From NCBI RefSeq assembly GCF_900130025.1, contig NZ_FQXR01000007.1, forward strand, positions 61,996-125,995: DNA of 64,000 bases, given 5' to 3'. The notes under the pieces are model-generated. The model did not search any database and was not told the origin of the DNA. It saw only the letters and a program-made list of their open reading frames with translations. The stretch is from Sporanaerobacter acetigenes DSM 13106. Lineage in GTDB: Bacteria; Bacillota; Clostridia; Tissierellales; Sporanaerobacteraceae. Below, one piece after another: positions 27,422-36,791 of this stretch; position 1 is the stretch's first letter, and each line of letters begins with the position of its first letter. The translations under genes and the position numbers were made by a program.

Positions 27422-28516
27422 CTAATTCTTTAGACCCTTCAAAATTCTCTTAAAATAGCTGATTTCTTTTACTTTACTTTTAGAAATTAAATTGCTAGTG
27501 TATAAGAGCTCACCATCTAAGTATATGGATATTTTTCCTATTTTATCGCCAATATTTATTGGTGCTGGTATTTCATCAGGTAATTTTATAGATAATTTTA
27601 TCTTTTCTTTTTCACTTTCCTTTAATGACAAAACGCATACATCATCTACAACTACAGGCAAAAAATCCAATTCTCCATTTATTACTTTTACATTACTTAC
27701 AAATTGACCAATATCATAAATAATATATGAAGAATAATTCTCAAATCCATAATCCAGCAACTTATAGCAATCATTAAACCAGTCCCCATCATTTAATACT
27801 ACAGCAATAAGTTGCATACCTTCTCTTGTAGCACTAGAAACCAAGCATCTGCCAGATCTTTTTGTATATCCTATTTTGACACCATCTCCACCTTCATACT
27901 GCCAAAGAGTTTTGTTTTTATTATAAAAATAATTGTTTTTATCTCTATTCGCAATATAGGTTTTAGTACTAACTATTTCTTTAAATTCTTCATACTTTAA
28001 TGCTTCTCTAGCAATTAATGCTAAATCATAAGCAGTAGTATAATGATTTTGTGCATCTAATCCATTTGGATTGGCAAAACTTGTATTCATAGCTCCAATA
28101 TCTTTTGCTCTATCATTCATCATACTTATAAATTTTTTCAAATCTCCTCCTATATATTTTCCTATAGCTACAGAAGCATCATTCCCAGATCTCAACATTA
28201 ATCCATACAAAAGATCTTTTAGGCTGATTTTTTCATTTTCATAAAGATAAATACTTGAGCCTTCTATTCCAACTGAATCCTTGCCAATTTCCACTATATC
28301 TTCCATATTACCTTTTTCTATAGCTATAAGAGCTGTCATTATTTTTGTTGTACTGGCCATAGGTAATTTCTTATAAGGATTAAATGAATAAAGAATTCTT
28401 CCTGATTTTGCATCCATAAGTATTGCACTTTCAGCATTTATCTTAGGATCAGTAGCAAAAGAAAGGGAGCTTATAAACACTAGAATTAATGCTATTGCAA
28501 TGACTTTTTTAATCAC
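27422..28516 (-). CDS. dacF: D-alanyl-D-alanine carboxypeptidase, DacF-like
   Basis: This is a penicillin-binding S11 peptidase that trims peptidoglycan stem peptides, exported by a signal peptide (residues 1-22). The serine is in the SxxK motif ASTTKIMTA near residue 54 and SGNDA near 115 is the second motif. The third motif, normally KTG, reads KIG (VKIGYTKRSG), so the Thr is replaced; this variant needs checking but is compatible with activity. At 364 aa a C-terminal PBP5-like beta domain is present. It lies downstream of ytfJ. A second paralogue is at 31,632. Confidence 0.9.
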   Translation of the reverse strand: MIKKVIAIALILVFISSLSFATDPKINAESAILMDAKSGRILYSFNPYKKLPMASTTKIMTALIAIEKGNMEDIVEIGKDSVGIEGSSIYLYENEKISLKDLLYGLMLRSGNDASVAIGKYIGGDLKKFISMMNDRAKDIGAMNTSFANPNGLDAQNHYTTAYDLALIAREALKYEEFKEIVSTKTYIANRDKNNYFYNKNKTLWQYEGGDGVKIGYTKRSGRCLVSSATREGMQLIAVVLNDGDWFNDCYKLLDYGFENYSSYIIYDIGQFVSNVKVINGELDFLPVVVDDVCVLSLKESEKEKIKLSIKLPDEIPAPINIGDKIGKISIYLDGELLYTSNLISKSKVKEISYFKRILKGLKN

Positions 28517-28545
28517 TACTTTCCCTCCATTATAAGATAAATAAT

Positions 28546-28568
28546 AGAAGCAGAAATTTTCTGCTTCT
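28546..28568 (-). terminator. weak intrinsic terminator after ytfJ
   Basis: AGAAGCAGAA (28546-28555) pairs with TTCTGCTTCT (28559-28568), followed on the minus strand by a moderately T-rich tract. It overlaps the end of ytfJ and precedes dacF, so it may only reduce read-through. Confidence 0.55.
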
Positions 28569-29005
28569 TAGCTATTTATATCACCCATATTAGTATTATT
28601 TGCATTTCCATTTTGATTGTCTTTATTAGCTAAATTAGTAGCCAAATTCCCCATTAAATCGAATAAATTACTCAATGCATTGCTACCTTCATCCACTGGC
28701 ATGAGTTTCATTTGATTATTACCTACAATCATAAATGCTACAGGATTGACCGTCACACCAGCGCCAGTTCCCCCTCCAAAAGGCAACTTTTCTTCTTCTG
28801 TATTGTCTTCTTTTCTACCCTTTTTAACTGCAGAATTAAATTCAGTCCCTCCAGAAGCAAATCCAAAAGAAACCTTTGATACAGGTATAATAACTGATCC
28901 ATCCGGAGATTGAACTGGATCACCGACTATAATATTTACATCTACCATATCCTTTAAACTACTCATTGTTGTTTCCATAAGTCCTTGAATAGGATGTGTT
29001 GGCAT
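28568..29005 (-). CDS. ytfJ: sporulation protein YtfJ (GerW family)
   Basis: HPIQGLMETTMSSLKDMVDVNIIVGDPV at the N-terminus and SPDGSVIIPVSKVSFGFASGG (about residues 33-53) are the YtfJ/GerW signature, a small forespore protein needed for full germination in Bacillus. The C-terminal tail is Asn-rich (NKDNQNGNANNTNM). The frame opens at 29017, but GGTGG falls in the first codons; ATG 29005 is the likely start (145 aa) and gives an N-terminus like Bacillus YtfJ. It overlaps the 3' end of the upstream DUF2953 gene by 47 nt, typical of ytfI-ytfJ. Confidence 0.9.
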   Translation of the reverse strand: MPTHPIQGLMETTMSSLKDMVDVNIIVGDPVQSPDGSVIIPVSKVSFGFASGGTEFNSAVKKGRKEDNTEEEKLPFGGGTGAGVTVNPVAFMIVGNNQMKLMPVDEGSNALSNLFDLMGNLATNLANKDNQNGNANNTNMGDINS

Positions 29006-29567
29006 TTTTTTCACCACCTTTAATTTTCATAATAAGTAGATATAAACTTACAATAATAATATAAACAAAATTCCAGCTAATTATACAACTAAATTGACTT
29101 TCTATATTGTCAGAACCAAAATTCGGGAAAATATTTATATATATTTCTTTGACCTTTTTATTATTAGTTATAATTGCCAGTATCCAGTTCTTAACTGACC
29201 ACAATATGCCAGTACTTATCCCAGTCAAAGCTGCATCTCCTAATCCAAAGCTAGTCAACCAATATATTTTTTCAATTTTAGCCTTTCTTAAAAAATAATC
29301 TATCCATTTTTTATTGTTTAAATAATACTCTTTGATTTTTTTCATCATATTAAATATTTTTTTATCTTCATCTTCTTTATTTTTTCCTATAGACTTTTTT
29401 CCATACCATAATTTTATCTTATCAATATCAATTTTGTATTTTATAAGTCCAAATAAAGTTACTAAGCTAATTTTAATATTGAATTTTTTATTCCATTTTA
29501 TTGAAATGTGTATATGTACAGGCATAAATAAAATCATAATTAAAATAAAAAGCAGTATCCATTTCAT
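28959..29567 (-). CDS. ytfI: DUF2953 membrane protein, YtfI-like
   Basis: A 202-aa protein with a hydrophobic N-terminal segment (about residues 1-20), a Lys-rich middle region, and a second hydrophobic stretch near the C-terminus (WNFVYIIIVSLYLLI). It sits between scpB and ytfJ, the conserved position of YtfI (DUF2953), and its 3' end overlaps ytfJ. The identification rests mainly on this order and on membrane topology. Function in sporulation is suspected from context only. The ATG at 29567 has a GAGGTG site. Confidence 0.75.
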   Translation of the reverse strand: MKWILLFILIMILFMPVHIHISIKWNKKFNIKISLVTLFGLIKYKIDIDKIKLWYGKKSIGKNKEDEDKKIFNMMKKIKEYYLNNKKWIDYFLRKAKIEKIYWLTSFGLGDAALTGISTGILWSVKNWILAIITNNKKVKEIYINIFPNFGSDNIESQFSCIISWNFVYIIIVSLYLLIMKIKGGEKNANTSYSRTYGNNNE

Positions 29568-29640
29568 AAGTTCACCTCATTCATTTAAGGCTATATTGTA
29601 TTGTCCCCATAAAAAAAGAAAAATAATACAAATAAATGTA

Positions 29641-30177
29641 CTATTTTTCTTCTCCTGTATCAATATCAAGTTTTTCTAAGGAAGGTAAATCATCTAAATT
29701 TTTTAGCCCAAAATATTTTAGAAATTCTGTAGTGGTCCCATATATTATTGGTCTACCAGTTCTTTCTAATCTTCCTTGTTCTTCTATAAGGCTTTTTTCT
29801 AAAAGAGTATCTATAGCCTTGTCACATCTGACACCTCTTATTATTTCTATTTCACTCTTTGTTATAGGCTGTCTATAAGCAATTATAGATAAAGTTTCTA
29901 ATGCCGCATTTGACAAATTTTTATTCGACTTTGGATTGTATAATTTTTTTATCCATTCAAAATGTTCTGGTCGGGTTGACATTTGATAACTATCATCAAT
30001 TTGAATTATTCTTATACCTCTTCTCTCAAAATTAAATTCATCCATCATTTCTTGCAATAATTTTTGTGTTTCTTTATTATCTAATTCAACTATGGTAGAA
30101 ATATCTTTTAATGAAAGGGGATCACCCCATATAAAAAGCAAAGCTTCAATTACAGATTTCATCTCTTTTTCATCCAT
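29641..30177 (-). CDS. scpB: segregation and condensation protein ScpB
   Basis: ScpB is a winged-helix subunit that binds ScpA and SMC in the bacterial condensin. Recognisable parts are MKSVIEALLFIWGDPLSLKDIS (about residues 6-27), NAALETLSIIAYRQPITKSEIE near 90 and the C-terminal GRPIIYGTTTEFLKYFGL near 142. At 178 aa it is a usual length. It is 19 nt downstream of scpA in the same operon. Confidence 0.95.
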   Translation of the reverse strand: MDEKEMKSVIEALLFIWGDPLSLKDISTIVELDNKETQKLLQEMMDEFNFERRGIRIIQIDDSYQMSTRPEHFEWIKKLYNPKSNKNLSNAALETLSIIAYRQPITKSEIEIIRGVRCDKAIDTLLEKSLIEEQGRLERTGRPIIYGTTTEFLKYFGLKNLDDLPSLEKLDIDTGEEK

Positions 30178-30196
30178 ATTCTAACACCTCTTCTAT

Positions 30197-30934
30197 TTAC
30201 TTTTTAATCAAAATAATATCATCAAAATTCTTATATTGTCTAACTAATATATACTTTTGTTTTGCTAGCTCTAATATAGACAAAAAAGTTACTATTATAT
30301 CTGAACGGGTTGTTGTATCATCAAACAGTTGGCTAAACTTAATTTTGTGCTTACTTTCAAGTAAGTTTTTCAATTTGTCAATAGACTCTTCAATAGTGAT
30401 TTCATCTCTCTGAATCTCATCTATGTCAATTGTTTTATTTTTATTTTTCTTTTTTCTTTTCCTCAATACATTATTTAATACATCTGCCAATTGCTCTAAA
30501 TCCATTTCTTCTAAATCTAATTCTTCTTCTATGTAATCACTCATATCTTCCCTAGGTTTATAAAAAACTTTATTTTGTATTTCTTCATGAATTTTAAGCT
30601 CTTCAGCAATTTTTTTGTATTTTTTATATTCAACCAATTTTTTGACCAAATCTACTCTTGGATCTATTTCTTCCATCTCTAATTGATTGGCACTATCATC
30701 AACCTTTGAAGGTAACAACATCTTTGATTTGATTTCTAACAAAGTTGAAGCCATAACTAAAAATTCACTTGCTACTCCCAAATCCAATTCATTCATTTGA
30801 CTTAAATACTCCATATACTGATCAGTTATTTCGCTAATAGGAATATCATATATATCTACTTTTGCTCTTTCTATAAGATGTAACAATAAATCCAGTGGCC
30901 CTTCAAAAGCATTAAGTACTATTTTATATTCCAT
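30197..30934 (-). CDS. scpA: segregation and condensation protein ScpA
   Basis: The kleisin subunit of condensin. The N-terminal FEGPLDLLLHLIERAKVDIYDIPI (about residues 9-32) and YLVMASTLLEIKSKMLLP-like segment at 56-77 are diagnostic; the middle is acidic and variable, with a basic run KKKNKNK; the C-terminal winged helix near residue 200 should close the SMC ring. At 245 aa it is standard. It lies 10 nt after the M50 protease gene and before scpB. Confidence 0.95.
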   Translation of the reverse strand: MEYKIVLNAFEGPLDLLLHLIERAKVDIYDIPISEITDQYMEYLSQMNELDLGVASEFLVMASTLLEIKSKMLLPSKVDDSANQLEMEEIDPRVDLVKKLVEYKKYKKIAEELKIHEEIQNKVFYKPREDMSDYIEEELDLEEMDLEQLADVLNNVLRKRKKKNKNKTIDIDEIQRDEITIEESIDKLKNLLESKHKIKFSQLFDDTTTRSDIIVTFLSILELAKQKYILVRQYKNFDDIILIKK

Positions 30935-30944
30935 ATTTATACTC

Positions 30945-31538
30945 CTAACTTACAATTTTTAAAAGCAATTTTAAACTCATATTTATTAATGGTCCTAAAA
31001 TCTTATCAATGGTATTTGTAACTATCAAAATAACCAATACTAAATATAAATATTTTTCATATTTGTAAAACATATATTCATATTTAACTGGAAGTAAACT
31101 AGCCACAATTTTGGAACCATCTAGTGGGGGAAAAGGCAACAAATTAAAAACCCCCAACATAGTATTATACCACAAAGTAATCACTAGGCTTTCCATAACT
31201 ATATCATTTTTTATAAATCCAATAGAAATAATTAAAGCAGATATTATAGCAATTAAAAAATTAGTTAAAGGCCCTGCCAAAGATACCAATATTGTATCTC
31301 TTTTTCTGTTCTTGAAATAATTGGGGTTAATGGGAACTGGTTTAGCCCAGCCAAATCTAAATACGAGCATACATATAAATCCCACAATATCTATATGTTT
31401 AAGTGGATTTAATGTGAGTCTGCCTGCCTCTTTTGCAGTAGGATCTCCTAATTTATAAGCAGTATAGCCATGAGCCACTTCATGAAAAATAATAGCAATA
31501 AAAAGTCCTGGAAGGGAAATTAATTTATCGTATAGCAT
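30945..31538 (-). CDS. site-2 protease family (M50) membrane metalloprotease
   Basis: The zinc motif HEVAHGY (about residues 18-24) and the second ligand motif FNLLPFPPLDGSKI near 130 place it in the compact M50 group (YwhC-like). About five hydrophobic segments are visible. Its substrate is unknown; the family cleaves within membranes and some members process regulators of sporulation or stress. The frame starts at a TTG (31544), but ATG 31538 is seven bases after GAGAGG (197 aa). The gene is regularly found before scpA in Clostridia. Confidence 0.85.
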   Translation of the reverse strand: MLYDKLISLPGLFIAIIFHEVAHGYTAYKLGDPTAKEAGRLTLNPLKHIDIVGFICMLVFRFGWAKPVPINPNYFKNRKRDTILVSLAGPLTNFLIAIISALIISIGFIKNDIVMESLVITLWYNTMLGVFNLLPFPPLDGSKIVASLLPVKYEYMFYKYEKYLYLVLVILIVTNTIDKILGPLINMSLKLLLKIVS

Positions 31539-31561
31539 GTCCAATCCTCTCTTTCAAAATT

Positions 31562-31614
31562 AAGCTAGATATATTGTATAATTTATTTTTGAAAAATACA
31601 AATACATCTAGCTT
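31562..31614 (-). terminator. imperfect long hairpin between dac and the M50 gene
   Basis: AAGCTAGAT (31562-31570) pairs with ATCTAGCTT (31606-31614), and the stem continues inward with one mismatch and one bulge. A modest U-tract follows on the minus strand. It probably attenuates transcription from the carboxypeptidase gene into the M50-scpA-scpB genes. Confidence 0.55.
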
Positions 31615-31631
31615 CCATATAAAATTATTTA

Positions 31632-32801
31632 TTATTTTTTTAATAGATTGTCAAATACTTTTTTCAGCATATCCTTAAAATTGGCTTTATCTACAGAATT
31701 TTTTGCTATTATATTTATCTTATCTATTTCTTTTCCGTTGAACTTTATTATCAATTCACCTAATTTTTCATGATTATCAACAGGTGCCAGAATAGATTCG
31801 GATATTATAATTTCTTTTTCTAAATTTCCCTCAGAACCTTTTGGCAACAAAATACATGCATCTCTTTCCAAAATTGCTTCTACTTCTTCACTACTACCTT
31901 TTTCAACTAAAACTTTTCCCATTAAATCATTTTTTCTTCCAACAGTTATAGAATCATAGTTGGCAAAACCATAATCTAATAATTTTTTTGTTTCATTAAA
32001 TCTTATTTTAGACGTCTCACATCCCAATATTACAGCTATCAACTGTAAATTACCTCTTTTAGCTGAAGCAGAAAGACAAAAACCAGCTTCAGAAGTTGAA
32101 CCTGTTTTAATTCCATTGGCACCTTCATAATCTCTTATTAATCTATTGGTATTTACAAGACTTTGAACAACATCTTTATTCTTTCCAACTTTCATTTCAC
32201 TCATCCACAAGTTCAACCAATCATGTATTTTGGGATGTTTTAGAAGTTCTTTGCTCATTATTCCAATATCATATGCTGTTGTATAATGTCCTTCATTTGG
32301 CAACCCTGTTACATTCATGAAATTTGTATTATTCATTCCCAGTTCTTTTGCATGTTCATTCATTTTTTTTACGAATAATTCTTCACTTCCTGACATATGT
32401 TCGGCAAGAGCAACACTAGCATCATTTGCAGATCTTAGACAAATTGCTTTAAGTAAATTTTCAATAGTTTGTATTTCTCCTTCTTCTAAATAAACTTGAC
32501 TACCTCCCATTCCAGCTGCATTGCCACTTATAACCACCTCATCATTTAAATTTATAGTCCCTCTTTCTAAAGATTCCATCGCTATTAGTAAGACCATTAT
32601 TTTAGTAATACTGGCTGGAGGAAGTTTGTCATGAGAATTTTTTTCATATATAATATTGCCAGAATTGTAGTCAATAAGTATGGCAGATTTACCATCTATC
32701 TCAAAAACAGGCTCTGCAGATGAAATATTTATTGATGACAATAAAATCAATATACCTAAAAAAGCAGAGAAATATCTCTTGTTTTTATGCAAGAAAATCA
32801 A
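31632..32801 (-). CDS. D-alanyl-D-alanine carboxypeptidase (S11 family)
   Basis: A second S11 carboxypeptidase, 389 aa. An N-terminal signal segment (about residues 9-29) precedes the catalytic SxxK in PASITKIMV near residue 62, SANDA near 122 and a standard KTG in GIKTGSTSEAG near 233. The C-terminal beta domain and a final amphipathic stretch, rich in Lys, could attach it to the membrane. The start is TTG at 32801 after GGAGGT. It follows pdp and precedes the M50-scp genes. It differs from the 27,422 paralogue in keeping a canonical KTG. Confidence 0.92.
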   Translation of the reverse strand: MIFLHKNKRYFSAFLGILILLSSINISSAEPVFEIDGKSAILIDYNSGNIIYEKNSHDKLPPASITKIMVLLIAMESLERGTINLNDEVVISGNAAGMGGSQVYLEEGEIQTIENLLKAICLRSANDASVALAEHMSGSEELFVKKMNEHAKELGMNNTNFMNVTGLPNEGHYTTAYDIGIMSKELLKHPKIHDWLNLWMSEMKVGKNKDVVQSLVNTNRLIRDYEGANGIKTGSTSEAGFCLSASAKRGNLQLIAVILGCETSKIRFNETKKLLDYGFANYDSITVGRKNDLMGKVLVEKGSSEEVEAILERDACILLPKGSEGNLEKEIIISESILAPVDNHEKLGELIIKFNGKEIDKINIIAKNSVDKANFKDMLKKVFDNLLKK

Positions 32802-32909
32802 TTTATTACCTCCTCATCTTTAATATTTAATCTTATATTAACCATTAAATATTAACTTATTCAAAATCTATGAGGTTTAGGTAATAAAATGAATTTTTTT
32901 CACTACAAA

Positions 32910-32935
32910 AACGAAGCTTCTAAAGAAGCTTCGTT
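32910..32935 (-). terminator. intrinsic terminator after pdp
   Basis: A perfect 12-bp stem AACGAAGCTTCT/AGAAGCTTCGTT (32910-32921 with 32924-32935) overlaps the pdp stop codon and is followed by TTTTG on the minus strand. Confidence 0.85.
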
Positions 32936-34251
32936 CCATCTTTGTTTACTTCACCATAAACTAGTTTTTTATTCTCATCATTTTTTTCTCCAATTTGTAT
33001 TATACTCCTTATGTTTTTTTCTACTTCTTCAATCTTTTTCATATCATTTCCATGGACATATGCAAGTACATCGCCTTTCTCAACTCTATCATCAACTTTT
33101 TTATTTAAAACTATGCCAGCAGATAAATCTATTTGTGATTCTTTAGTCTCTCTACCAGCACCCAATATAAGTGCACATTTTCCAATACTCTCTGCATTCA
33201 TAGACTTTATATATCCATACACATCGCTTTTAACTTCAACAACATAATTAGCTTTAGGTAAAAGTTGAGGATTCTCAATATAATTAGTATCCCCATATTG
33301 ATATCTTACAAGTTCTAACAATTTAGCATAAGCCTTTCCTGAATTTACAACTTTCATTAGCATCTCTCTGGCTTCCACTTCATTTGAACACTTTTTCGCA
33401 AGAACTAACAATTTTGAACCTATTGCCAAACAAAGTTCATAAAAATCTTTAGGTCCATTTCCCTGAAGTGTATCTATTGCTTCTTTTACTTCTAATGAAT
33501 TCCCAACTGCATATCCTAAAGGTTCGTCCATATTTGTAACAAGAGCAACTGTTTCTCTACCAAAACCCGTGCCTATATCAACCATTTCTTCCGCAAGTAA
33601 AAGTGCATGATCTAAATCTTTCATAAAAGCTCCACTTCCAACTTTTACATCAAGAACTATTGCATCTGAACCAATAGCCAACTTTTTGCTCATGATGCTA
33701 CCGGCAATTAGAGAAATATTTTCTACTGTAGCAGTTACATCTCTAAGGGAATATAACTTTTTATCTGCCGGTGTAATATTGGCAGTTTGACTACAAATAG
33801 CTATATTTATATCATTGGCATTTTTTACAAATTCTTCTCTTGACAATTCAACTTTAAAGTCTTTAATTGATTCCAATTTATCCAATGTTCCACCAGTATG
33901 TCCTAATCCTCTTCCTGACATTTTCACAAAAGGCACACCACAAGCAGCGACCATAGGTCCCAATGCAATTGTAGTTTTATCTCCTACCCCGCCAGTGCTG
34001 TGCTTATCTACTTTAATACCTTTTATATTTGATAAGTCTACGGTTTCTCCAGAATTAATCATAGCTTTTGTCAAATCTAATGTTTCCCTTTTATTCATCT
34101 TATTGAAATAAATAGCCATTAAAAGTGACGCAACCTGATAATCAGGTATATTCCCATTTGTGTAATTTTCAACAAAAAAATTAATTTCTCTCATTGAAAG
34201 TTCTCCACCATCTCTTTTTTTCTTTATGACATCATACATCCTCATTGTCAT
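32920..34251 (-). CDS. pdp: pyrimidine-nucleoside phosphorylase
   Basis: The enzyme splits uridine and thymidine with phosphate. The signature KMSGRGLGHTGGTLDKLESI lies near residue 108, with DKHSTGGVGDKTT near 84 holding phosphate-binding residues. The N-terminal helical domain and C-terminal alpha/beta domain give 443 aa as usual. It is 10 nt after punA, forming a nucleoside-salvage pair that is commonly linked to xerD in Clostridia. Confidence 0.95.
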   Translation of the reverse strand: MTMRMYDVIKKKRDGGELSMREINFFVENYTNGNIPDYQVASLLMAIYFNKMNKRETLDLTKAMINSGETVDLSNIKGIKVDKHSTGGVGDKTTIALGPMVAACGVPFVKMSGRGLGHTGGTLDKLESIKDFKVELSREEFVKNANDINIAICSQTANITPADKKLYSLRDVTATVENISLIAGSIMSKKLAIGSDAIVLDVKVGSGAFMKDLDHALLLAEEMVDIGTGFGRETVALVTNMDEPLGYAVGNSLEVKEAIDTLQGNGPKDFYELCLAIGSKLLVLAKKCSNEVEAREMLMKVVNSGKAYAKLLELVRYQYGDTNYIENPQLLPKANYVVEVKSDVYGYIKSMNAESIGKCALILGAGRETKESQIDLSAGIVLNKKVDDRVEKGDVLAYVHGNDMKKIEEVEKNIRSIIQIGEKNDENKKLVYGEVNKDGTKLL

Positions 34252-34261
34252 ATAACCACCC

Positions 34262-35083
34262 CTAGTGTATATTTTTCACTATTTCCTTAACTAATTTTTG
34301 AAATGTCTCTTTAACTCTTTCAGAAGTTTCCATAACTTCTTCATGATTTAATGGCTTGTCTAGTATACCAGCTGCCATATTAGTGATACAAGAAATACCT
34401 AAAACTTTCATTCCTCCATGCCTCGCTATAATTACCTCTGGTACTGTAGACATACCCACAGCTCCTGCACCAACAACTTCTGCCAAGTTTATCTCAGCTG
34501 GTGTCTCATAAGTTGGTCCAGTAAGCCACATATAAGTGCCCTCTCTTAAATTCACTCCAATATTATTTGCTGATTTCTTTGCAATATCTATCAATTCCTT
34601 ATCATATGCATTTGTCATATCTAAAAATCTTGGCCCTAACTCATCATAATTTTTGCCAAGCAATGGATTTTTACCTGTGAAATTTATATGATCCCTGATA
34701 ATCATTAAATCTCCAGGTTTAAAGTTCCTATTTACTCCTCCTGCTGCATTTGTTACTATAATAGTTTCTACTCCTATAGCTTTCATAACTCTTATTGGAA
34801 ATGTGACTTCTTCTAATGGATAGCCTTCATAAAAATGAAATCTTCCCTGCATAGCAACAACCCTTTTGCCCTCTAATTTACCAATAACCAATCTACCTTT
34901 ATGTCCAGCAACCGTCGAAACGGGAAAATTAGGTATATCTTTATAGTCAATAACTACGGCATCCTCCACTTGCTCAGCTAAATCACCTAATCCCGAACCG
35001 AGTATTATACCAATTTGAGGCTTTGAATTTAATTTTGATAAAACATATTTTGCACTTTCATCAATCTTTTCTATATAATTCAT
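34262..35083 (-). CDS. punA: purine-nucleoside phosphorylase
   Basis: A trimeric PNP that cleaves inosine and guanosine. The phosphate-binding GIILGSGLGDLA is near residue 25 and HKGRLVIGKLEGKRVVAMQGRFHFYEGY near 64 leads to the substrate region; NAAGG near 117 and GMSTVPEVIIARHGG near 200 complete it. The open frame extends to 35143 but overlaps xerD; ATG 35083 after GGAGGGAT is the start (273 aa), leaving a 10-nt gap to xerD. Confidence 0.95.
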   Translation of the reverse strand: MNYIEKIDESAKYVLSKLNSKPQIGIILGSGLGDLAEQVEDAVVIDYKDIPNFPVSTVAGHKGRLVIGKLEGKRVVAMQGRFHFYEGYPLEEVTFPIRVMKAIGVETIIVTNAAGGVNRNFKPGDLMIIRDHINFTGKNPLLGKNYDELGPRFLDMTNAYDKELIDIAKKSANNIGVNLREGTYMWLTGPTYETPAEINLAEVVGAGAVGMSTVPEVIIARHGGMKVLGISCITNMAAGILDKPLNHEEVMETSERVKETFQKLVKEIVKNIH

Positions 35084-35093
35084 ACTATCCCTC

Positions 35094-35984
35094 CTAAGCT
35101 CTTGGATGTGTTTTTTTATATACTTCTCGCAATTTTTTATCACTAGTTGCGAAAGAGTACATTTGAGTAGTAGAAATATCAGAATGACCTAACATTTCTT
35201 GTACTGATTTTAAATCAGCACCATTTTGTAAAAGATGAACTGCAAAAGAATGTCTAAGGGTATGAGGAGTTATTCTTTTATTTATATTAGTTTTGCTTGT
35301 ATAGTATTTAATTATTTTCCAAAATCCTTGCCTTGTCAATCTTTTCCCATGATAATTTATAAATAATGCCAATTCTTCATCATCTTTTAAAGCCTTATAT
35401 CTATATTCTTCATTATATAGCCTCAAACAACTCAAGGCCGTATTACCTATTGGTACTGCTCTTTCATTAGATGTGTCTTTATCTAAAACAATATAGCCAA
35501 CTTCGAAATTTATATCATCTATATCTAATGCTATAAGTTCAGAAACTCTAATTCCAGTAGCATATAAAACCTCAAGCATAGCTTTATCACGAACTCCTTT
35601 GAAACTATTTGTCTCTGGTTGTGATAACAATAGATCAACTTCTTTTTGTGTTAAAATCTCCGGCATTTTTTTATCTTGTCTAGGCGAGTGTAAATTTAAT
35701 GTTGGATCTTCTTTTATTATACCTTTGTTTAGCAAATATTGATAAAAAGATCTCAATGATGCCAATTTCCTAGATATAGTTGATGTTGCCATCCCATTTT
35801 TTTGTAAATACATTAAATAAGTTATGACAATAGTTTTATTTACATTCAATAAATCCAACGAACTATATTTTTTTATATATTCATTAAATTGTTCTATATC
35901 CCGCAAATATGAGTCTAAAGTATTGTTTGATAACTCTTTTTCATCTCTTAAATAGCAAAAAAAATTATTGATTATGTCATCCAT
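35094..35984 (-). CDS. xerD: site-specific tyrosine recombinase XerD
   Basis: XerD with its partner resolves chromosome dimers at dif. The catalytic set is complete: Arg in ATGIRVSEL near residue 147, HTLRHSFAVHLL near 240, GH in MLGHSDIS, and the Tyr in TTQMYSF near 277. The open frame runs to 36038, but ATG 35984 follows AAAGGGGAT at a good distance and gives 296 aa, the standard XerD length. It is chromosomal housekeeping: no mobile element or integron feature surrounds it. Confidence 0.93.
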   Translation of the reverse strand: MDDIINNFFCYLRDEKELSNNTLDSYLRDIEQFNEYIKKYSSLDLLNVNKTIVITYLMYLQKNGMATSTISRKLASLRSFYQYLLNKGIIKEDPTLNLHSPRQDKKMPEILTQKEVDLLLSQPETNSFKGVRDKAMLEVLYATGIRVSELIALDIDDINFEVGYIVLDKDTSNERAVPIGNTALSCLRLYNEEYRYKALKDDEELALFINYHGKRLTRQGFWKIIKYYTSKTNINKRITPHTLRHSFAVHLLQNGADLKSVQEMLGHSDISTTQMYSFATSDKKLREVYKKTHPRA

Positions 35985-36075
35985 AAAAATATCCCCTTTA
36001 AAAAAACTATTAGTACTTATCCTATTTAAGTTCAACATTAGTTTTTAAAATCCTTCATTTATTTTTAGAATTAAT

Positions 36076-36711
36076 CTAGTTAATATAGTCGGTAATTAAT
36101 CTCATAAAAATTGGTGTTACATATGCCTCAACCAAACTTCCAATAAATATCACTAAAGAAAACAAAAATATAAGAGTAGAATAATTGATAAAATTAGAAA
36201 ATAAATTGTTATAATTACTTTTTATTTTGTTGCCTTTTACATTACTTAGTGAAAAGTTTATACCTATTGAAGATATAGATATAATGCCTGGTATTATAAA
36301 TAAATTTTGAGGCATTATTGCAAGAACAGAAAATAGAAATCCCTTAGCTCCAAATTCATTCACTAAAAATCCAACAGTAAACCCTAAAGCAAATCCTCTC
36401 AATACTACAATTACTGGAATGATTGGAATCCCAATTATGATTGCTCCTGTGAGCCATATTATAAGTACTGTCCTAAAATTGTTTTTAATAGATTCCTTAA
36501 ACAACATCAAATTATCTATTTCATTGCCATTCATCAATACAAAAAAAGAATTAAAAAAGCTCAAAATTTTATTTTTTTGATCAATGTTCAACATTTTTAT
36601 AGTTATAGCACCAACAACTATGCCAATAATTAAAAATACCAACATAGTAAAATATGCTACAAAATTTCCTTCTAAATGTTTAGATATCCAAACCCTTAAC
36701 TTGTGTTGCAA
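36076..36711 (-). CDS. spoIIM: stage II sporulation protein M
   Basis: SpoIIM is a polytopic membrane protein that, with SpoIID and SpoIIP, drives engulfment of the forespore. The 211-aa sequence has five to six hydrophobic segments and the conserved short motifs FFVLMNGNEIDNL (about residue 53) and GFTVGFLVNEFGAKGFLFS (about 110). The start is TTG at 36711 after GGGAGGATA. It lies upstream of xerD and downstream of nudF, a position conserved in Clostridia. Confidence 0.92.
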   Translation of the reverse strand: MQHKLRVWISKHLEGNFVAYFTMLVFLIIGIVVGAITIKMLNIDQKNKILSFFNSFFVLMNGNEIDNLMLFKESIKNNFRTVLIIWLTGAIIIGIPIIPVIVVLRGFALGFTVGFLVNEFGAKGFLFSVLAIMPQNLFIIPGIISISSIGINFSLSNVKGNKIKSNYNNLFSNFINYSTLIFLFSLVIFIGSLVEAYVTPIFMRLITDYIN

Positions 36712-36791
36712 AACTATATCCTCCCTTCATTAAATATACAAGCCTATATGAAATACTATGCATAAAAGGAGGATATTATCACCTGCTATAT

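Noticed and set aside
35094..35984. XerD as a sign of an integrated element
   Set aside because: Full-length XerD in a conserved housekeeping cluster without direct repeats, tRNA gene or cargo genes.
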